DNA of 64,000 nucleotides from Symbiopectobacterium purcellii. Its GTDB lineage: Bacteria > Pseudomonadota > Gammaproteobacteria > Enterobacterales > Enterobacteriaceae. Shown piece after piece: positions 59,327-64,000 of this stretch. Where the stretch lies: the NCBI RefSeq assembly GCF_019797845.1, contig NZ_CP081864.1, positions 2,976,001 to 3,040,000 of the forward strand. The letters run 5' to 3'. The notes below the pieces were generated by a model. The model did no database searches. It was not told the DNA's origin and was given only the letters and a program-made list of their open reading frames with translations. Position 1 is the stretch's first letter. The number at the start of each line of letters is the position of its first letter. The position numbers and the translations under genes were made by a program.

Positions 59327-60752
59327 ATGGCTGTATCGGATTCCGCGCAGCAGCAAAGCAAACCCGCGTCAGCCCCCAGCCCTGTTGGTGGCCAGCGCTT
59401 TCTTTATGGAGTTCCTCGATGGCACGGTGATCGCCACCGCATTGCCTGATATGGCCCGCTCATTTGGCGTTTCTGCCGTTGACCTGAATATTGGCATTAC
59501 GGCGTATCTGTTAACGCTGGCGGCGCTGATCCCCGCCAGCGGTTGGGTTGCCGAGCGTTTTGGTGCCAGAACCGTTTTCAGTGCGGCATTGGCGATATTT
59601 ACCTTTTCCTCGTTGTTATGCGGCTTGGCGGAAACCGCAAGACAGTTTGTGTTGTTACGCGTGCTACAGGGCATTGGCGGCGCCATGATGGTGCCAGTAG
59701 GTCGCCTGGTGGTATTAAGAACCACGCCCAAAGACCAGTGGATTAAGGCGATAGCTACGCTCACCTGGCCCGCGCTGGTGGCACCGATCATCGGGCCGCC
59801 GTTGGGAGGGTTCATCACCTCCTATGCCAGCTGGCACTGGATTTTTTTCCTCAACGTGCCGTTAGGGATTATCGCCATCATTATCGCACTGCGTTTAATG
59901 CCGAATCAGAAACCGCAAGAAAAGCTGCCGTTTGATGGTCAGGGCTTTCTCTCCACCGGGATCACCATGCTGTTCCTGGTTTCCGGGTTGGAAATGCTCA
60001 GCCAGCAGCAGAGTCACCCAGCATATGCCTTTGCCGTTATAGCCGCCGGTATGCTCGCCCTGTTTTGGGCGATAAAACACCTGCGCACCGCGTCTACTCC
60101 GCTGATTCGCCTTGACGCATTGAGCGTCCCCACGTTCCGCATTACCATGCGTGGAGGATTTGTTTTACGCGCCACCATCAGTTCCGTTCCCTTCCTGCTG
60201 CCACTGATGTTTCAGGTAGGGTTTGGTATGGATGCTTTTCACTCAGGCGCGTTGGTGCTGGCGGTTTTCGCCGGTAACCTGGCGATGAAACCGGCAACAA
60301 CGCCGCTTATTCGCTATTTTGGCTTTAAAAAATTGCTGATCGGCAACGGTATTCTCTGCGTGCTGTCGTTGTTAGGCTGCGCACTGTTAAGCCCCGCAAC
60401 ACCGCAAATGGTGACATTAGTGGTACTGTTTCTAGGCGGTTTGTTTCGCTCGATGCAATTCACTGGGATCAGTTCATTGGCTTTCGCCGATGTTCCCGCG
60501 CACGAGATGAGCTCGGCCAATACGCTTTTCAGTACCTCGTTGCAGTTGGCTAATGGCCTCGGTATCACGCTCGGTGCGCTGTGTATTCGCTTGGGTACCT
60601 GGCTCAGCGAGACGTTTATGCTGCCCGCCATACCGGGAGTCAGTTTCCGCATCGGGTTTGCCTTGATTGCGCTGATTACCGCGCTGGCACTATGGGATAT
60701 CATCAAATTACATGCAGATGCGGGCAACAATGTTTCCCGAAAATCCAAATGA
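59327..60752 (+). pseudogene. DHA2-type MFS multidrug transporter, frameshifted near the 5' end
   Basis: The strong ribosome-binding site AGGGGA leads into ATG 59327 and a polar N-terminus (MAVSDSAQQQSKPASAPSP). The transporter proper is one frame over from about 59382 (LLVASAFFMEFLDGTVIATA), so one extra C, probably in AGCCCTG at 59378-59384, separates start and body. The body has 14-TM DHA2 features: motif in DGTVIATALPDMA, RVLQGIGGAMMVPVG and LTWPALVAPIIGPPLGG. Restart at TTG 59385, GTG 59388 or ATG 59406 could give a nearly complete protein of about 450 residues. Similar to EmrB/MdtD-type drug exporters; substrate unknown. Confidence 0.7.
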
Positions 60753-61197
60753 TCGCTCTATCGGGAGGAATTGATTTTCCCCCTATCGTGCACGCCTTTT
60801 TCGCATTGACGGTTCAGGCCAATTAACCTTGGCCAACCATCAAAAAACGCTTCACATCCACAGTTATCGTACGGAATAACGGAAATCATCTATTATTCAT
60901 TTTAAGTATTAAAAAAGCTCTTTTTTTGGCCGATAGTGTCTTCAAGGGTTTGTGTTCTGTGCTCATACAGATAAGCTCGATGCATCAGCGGACAATGGCT
61001 AAAGCATCGACAACCAGCGGTTGCTGGGCCAGACGTCGCGTTCTTCAGAACCCAACGCGTTTAGATTACGCATTAATATGTTAAGTGGCTGTTTTGTCAG
61101 AAATATTTTACTGACATTTTTATCTTTTTCGCTTTATTTCAAAGTGACGTGTTGGCACTAAATACTGCCAGTAATGAATATATAAAGGAGTTATATT
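60753..61197. other. MFS-to-61198 intergenic region
   Basis: A 445-base gap with no recognisable gene. The last 100 bases are AT-rich and lead into an AAGGAG ribosome-binding site for the gene at 61198. Confidence 0.4.
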
Positions 61198-61755
61198 GTG
61201 GTTATTCCAGATATTCAGACTCAAAATCTACATGGCGCCACTTTTCAACCTAATGTCTCTACCGTTGATGTGATCAAATCACCCAATGCGGTTGCCGCGG
61301 TGAATACCGAGAGCAAAACAGGTTCTTCCTCCACGGGCTCCAACTCTTCGGATACCTTTTCTGCGGCTAACAGCACCAAAGTGACGTTGTCTTCTGACAA
61401 ATCGCGTGCCGCTCGGGGCGATTCCGCGGAAAGAAAACAAGCAGAGCACCAAAATGACGACGAAGAGGCGGCACCGGGTAACGAATATTCATTAACCATG
61501 ACAGGTATCCCTCTGTTCGGCGGTAAATTGGTTTCCGTGATTAAATACCCTGATGGACAATCAGAGATGTTTGATTCCCTTACGGGAAAACGCATTTCGC
61601 AACAAGATCTGGCTCTGCTCGGCGTGTTGCACGGCGTGGATCCTGAGCAAGTGATGAATTTTGAGAGTAATGAATCCTACAGCGGACTCACCGCGGCTGA
61701 AGTCTATCAGCGTATTCAAGAACTGCTCGGCAAGGAAAACGGAAGCGACGTGTAA
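61198..61755 (+). CDS. uncharacterised protein with Ser/Thr/Asn-rich N-terminus
   Basis: A 185-residue soluble protein starting at GTG 61198 with AAGGAG seven bases upstream. The N-terminal ~95 residues are low-complexity, rich in Ser, Thr, Asn and Ala, then Lys/Glu/Asp (RKQAEHQNDDEEAAPGNEY). The C-terminal ~85 residues look folded (LTMTGIPLFGGKLVSVIKYP, then DGQSEMFDSLTGK; SGLTAAEVYQRIQELLG). No signal peptide or membrane segment. I do not recognise the family. A disordered Ser/Thr-rich start could be a secretion signal, but an intracellular role is equally possible. Confidence 0.75.
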   Translation: MVIPDIQTQNLHGATFQPNVSTVDVIKSPNAVAAVNTESKTGSSSTGSNSSDTFSAANSTKVTLSSDKSRAARGDSAERKQAEHQNDDEEAAPGNEYSLTMTGIPLFGGKLVSVIKYPDGQSEMFDSLTGKRISQQDLALLGVLHGVDPEQVMNFESNESYSGLTAAEVYQRIQELLGKENGSDV

Positions 61756-61827
61756 TGTCTATGATGGCTCAGCACCCGCGCTGATATCTGCGTTATCCGC
61801 GCGGGCTGCCGTGTGGCGTGATGCGAC

Positions 61828-62097
61828 TTACTCCTCTGCGTGGCAGCAGGGGCACATATGTACTTCGGCGGCGCTAATTGCGGTAACGCCTGCACAATCC
61901 CACTCGACGCGCACGGCTTGCCCTTCAGGAAGTGAATGGTGCAGATACTTGCTGACAGCGTCCTCTGTCATTCCCGTTATTTCTTCCGTTGCCAGCAGCG
62001 TATCCCCAACATAGACCCGCGCCACTGCATGGGCCGGCTTTTTTTCGTTGCCTTGTAACTGATACAGGTGATTCACCGTTAATTGGATACTCGCCAT
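61828..62097 (-). CDS. small uncharacterised protein with C-terminal CPCC motif
   Basis: An 89-residue protein with a mixed beta-type core (IQLTVNHLYQLQGNEKKPAH, VARVYVGDTLLATEEITGM) and a C-terminal HMCPCCHAEE tail that could bind a metal or serve as a redox pair. Its ATG at 62097 overlaps the stop of the Old Yellow Enzyme gene (TGATG) and AAGGTG precedes it, so the two are translationally coupled. The function is unknown; the coupling suggests it works with or after the reductase. Confidence 0.7.
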   Translation of the reverse strand: MASIQLTVNHLYQLQGNEKKPAHAVARVYVGDTLLATEEITGMTEDAVSKYLHHSLPEGQAVRVEWDCAGVTAISAAEVHMCPCCHAEE

Positions 62098-63182
62098 CAC
62101 GCACCTTCCTGAGGACTGGCGTTATCGTCATCCAAAGTGGGGTAATCCGTGTAACCCGTTCGATCGCTGGTATAGATAGTCTGTGCGTTCAAGGCGTTGA
62201 GCGGCGCCCCCACGCGCAAGCGTTGCACCAGATCGGGGTTAGCGATATACCAACGCCCAAACGACACAGCGTCTGCACCACCGTCATCCAGCAATGCCTG
62301 CGCTGATGCCACCGTCAAACCATCATTGGCGATATAGGCGCCGGTGAAATGCTTACGCACCAGTGGGCCATAAAGCGTGCTGCCCGCAATATCTTCACGG
62401 CCAAAGATAAAGGCTAAACGACGTGTATCCAGCTGTTGGGCCACATAGGTAAACAGCGCCGCCGGATCGGAATCTTTCATGGAGTGCGTATTGGACATCA
62501 GGTTCAGGTGCACGCCAACGCGGCCCGCAGGCCAGACGGTGAGCACCGCATCCACCGCCTCTAACAGAAAGCGGGTCCGGTTTTCAATGCTGCCACCGTA
62601 GCGGTCCGTTCTCTGATTTGAACCATCGTGCAGGAACTGATCGAGCAAATAACCATTGGCCGCATGTATTTCCACGCCATCAAAGCCGGCGCGCTTGGCA
62701 TTGGCTGCCGCCTGACGGAAATCCTCGACAATAGCGGGGATCTCATTGGTTTCCAGCGCACGTGGCATTTCATAGTTCTTGTAAGGGCGAACGGTAGCGA
62801 CGTGGCCTTCCGGTGCAATCGCACTGGGCGCAACCGGCAATTTCCCTTCAAGATAGACAGGGTCGGAAATGCGACCGACGTGCCACAGTTGCAGGACAAT
62901 TTTTCCACCCGCGGCGTGCACACCCGCGGTGACGCGCGCCCAACCGGCAATTTGTTCATCAGACCAGATCCCCGGCGTATTCGGATAGCCTACCCCCTGC
63001 GCTGAGATAGAGGTAGCTTCGCTGATAATCAGTCCTGCGTTGGCACGCTGTACATAGTATTCCAGCATCAGCGGCCCAGGCGTTCTTTCGTTAAAGGCTT
63101 TCATGCGCGTCAACGGCGCCATCACAATGCGGTTAGGCAGCGTCAGTTCGCCGATAGTGACAGGTTCGAATAGATTCGGCAT
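62097..63182 (-). CDS. nemA: Old Yellow Enzyme family alkene reductase (NemA-like)
   Basis: An FMN-dependent NAD(P)H ene-reductase of 361 residues that reduces N-ethylmaleimide, nitro compounds or other electrophiles. Family motifs: LPNRIVMAPLTRMKA at residues 15-29, VLQLWHVGRISDP, EIHAANGYLLDQFLHDGSNQ and RTDRYGGSIENRTRFLLE. FMN- and substrate-binding residues (His-Asn of HAAN, Tyr of GYLLD, Arg in GGSIENR) are in place. In E. coli nemA is controlled by NemR with gloA elsewhere; here it is followed by a small CPCC protein and no NemR gene is adjacent. Confidence 0.93.
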   Translation of the reverse strand: MPNLFEPVTIGELTLPNRIVMAPLTRMKAFNERTPGPLMLEYYVQRANAGLIISEATSISAQGVGYPNTPGIWSDEQIAGWARVTAGVHAAGGKIVLQLWHVGRISDPVYLEGKLPVAPSAIAPEGHVATVRPYKNYEMPRALETNEIPAIVEDFRQAAANAKRAGFDGVEIHAANGYLLDQFLHDGSNQRTDRYGGSIENRTRFLLEAVDAVLTVWPAGRVGVHLNLMSNTHSMKDSDPAALFTYVAQQLDTRRLAFIFGREDIAGSTLYGPLVRKHFTGAYIANDGLTVASAQALLDDGGADAVSFGRWYIANPDLVQRLRVGAPLNALNAQTIYTSDRTGYTDYPTLDDDNASPQEGA

Positions 63183-63730
63183 AGCATTTTCCTTTCTCAG
63201 AAACCGGCTTCAAGGCTGGTTCAGGCAACCCTCATGTGTCTGGTGTTTTATCATGGCACTCACGTTCGATTCGCAACAAATAGTGCGAGACAGATCACAT
63301 TATAGGGTTAAAACGCCCCTTTGGAGCAGGTATTATCTGCAACGGGAATAACAAACATCGGGAGAGAAGATGAGTGAATAACAAAGCGTAATTTCAAATG
63401 CTTTTCCTAGGTAGATATCCTTTCTCGCGTTTTCCTGTCAACCGCGCGATTATTGGTAGCATTAATCGCCACCGCGTGCCTTTTTTTCGCTCAAAGACAC
63501 TCTCCAACAGGCTGCTTTTTAATGCTATTTATTGCATTTTCCTCCGTCCCCCTATTGATATTCAACCCCCACCAGGCGTAGATTTAGCGCCGATTCCATC
63601 ATAACGGGCATGCCCTGTTTATGACAGACGGAAAGCCCTCGCTCTGCGTCGGTTCGCAGGGGTAAATGCTTTCCAACAAGACGCACAATCGGAATCGTTG
63701 CAGGCGTATGTTTGCTGGAGATGACAATCA
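63183..63730. other. region upstream of nemA
   Basis: A 548-base gap holding the nemA promoter. No NemR-like regulator is present. A 68-codon frame at 63398-63604 has no ribosome-binding site and looks non-coding. A short frame begins with ATG near 63620 but soon stops. Confidence 0.4.
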
Positions 63731-63802
63731 GTGAAGTATTTTTTTATGGGTATCTCATTCATGCTGATGGTGTGGGCGGGTACTTTTATGCTGATGATTT
63801 AG
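63731..63802 (+). CDS. 23-residue single-pass membrane protein
   Basis: GTG 63731 with GGAG about ten bases upstream opens a 23-codon frame ending at TAG 63802. The product is one hydrophobic helix (VKYFFMGISFMLMVWAGTFM, then LMI), the size and composition of the short membrane proteins of enterobacteria (CydX/YnhF-like size class). A strong terminator follows at 63871. No name assigned. Confidence 0.5.
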   Translation: MKYFFMGISFMLMVWAGTFMLMI

Positions 63803-63870
63803 TGACAGGTCATCGCGAGTTCGATACCAAACAGCATAAAATAAATAAAATCGAAAAAAGAAATGAATAA

Positions 63871-63903
63871 GGGCTGAGTGAAGAATCACTCAGCCCATTT
63901 TGT
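63871..63903 (+). terminator. strong intrinsic terminator
   Basis: Perfect 11-base arms GGGCTGAGTGA and TCACTCAGCCC around AGAA, followed by ATTTTGTT on the plus strand. On the minus strand it is followed by a T-rich tail, so it may also serve the prepilin peptidase gene converging on it. Confidence 0.9.
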
Positions 63904-63923
63904 TGGCATCGTTTATAAAAAAG

Positions 63924-64000
63924 TCAGAAAGAGAAACCGGGCACAAAAAGCAGAATGCCGCCACTTATCGCCAGCCAGGGACCAAACGCCAGCGGCTGAT
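63924..64000 (-). CDS. prepilin peptidase (A24 family), C-terminal end only
   Basis: The last ~24 codons of a gene running off the right edge read QPLAFGPWLAISGGILLFVP and stop at 63924-63926. The P-x-x-F-G-P-x-L-A-x-x-G pattern is the usual end of type IV prepilin peptidases (PilD/GspO/OutO), which cleave and methylate type IV pilins and type II pseudopilins. Only the tail is visible, so the identity is tentative. Confidence 0.55.
   Translation of the reverse strand, partial: QPLAFGPWLAISGGILLFVPGFSF

Noticed and set aside
53549..64000. Duplicated tRNA-Arg 3' end marking the right border of an island
   Set aside because: Reading the downstream sequence by eye I found no repeat of the T-arm/acceptor sequence, so island borders are not claimed.

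Overview
The window is a chromosomal segment of an Enterobacterales bacterium. Gene order from yfbT to argW broadly follows the 50-53 min region of E. coli K-12: yfbT-yfbU-yfbV-ackA-pta, yfcD-yfcE, yfcH-hisPMQJ-ubiX-purF-cvpA-dedD-folC-accD-dedA-truA-usg-pdxB, flk, fabB-mnmC, yfcL-epmC-yfcA-mepA-aroC-prmB-smrB-sixA, mlaA and argW. Two ERIC-type repeats, a cspA-family cold-shock leader and a minimal eutBC-permease operon agree with this. The accessory content (type III effector-like protease, Csu-type and classical fimbriae, A24 prepilin peptidase end) suggests a plant- or insect-associated relative of Pectobacteriaceae; that placement is inference.

Layout. 1-8.7 kb: acetate metabolism (ackA-pta) with small enzymes. 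8.9-12.6 kb: ethanolamine ammonia-lyase and its permease. 13-28.4 kb: histidine ABC transporter, ubiX, the purine/folate/fatty-acid/pseudouridine/PLP run, then an AraC regulator. 28.5-34.4 kb: an EamA exporter under a near-consensus Fur box, flk, fabB (FabR and FadR site candidates) and mnmC. 34.4-40.4 kb: a five-gene chaperone-usher fimbrial operon. 40.8-46.9 kb: yfcL to sixA. 47.7-52 kb: a decayed Csu-type fimbrial operon joined to a truncated mqo, where E. coli has fadJ-fadI-yfcZ-fadL. 52.3-53.5 kb: mlaA and tRNA-Arg(CCT). 53.7-64 kb: an accessory region downstream of the tRNA with an Ash-family remnant of a P4-type satellite phage, small secreted proteins, a cold-shock gene, a DUF1266-like protein, a CE-clan cysteine protease that looks like a type III effector, an MFS pump, an Old Yellow Enzyme and the 3' end of a prepilin peptidase gene.

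The most striking property is the density of genes with one small lesion. yfbV and one Csu pilin each have a single in-frame stop. The classical usher, Csu chaperone, PNPOx-like protein, excalibur protein, a small membrane protein and the MFS pump each look split by one base. The Csu usher and mqo have both lost their 3' halves at one junction. Two lesions sit in homopolymers (six G on the coding strand of the classical usher; ten C in the Csu chaperone). This fits ongoing genome decay, phase-variable surface loci, or sequence error; the window alone cannot separate these.

The best candidate for something new is the 273-residue protein at 58300-59121. It has a His-Asp-Cys triad with Ulp1-like spacing and an N-terminus typical of type III secreted proteins, in an AT-richer accessory region.
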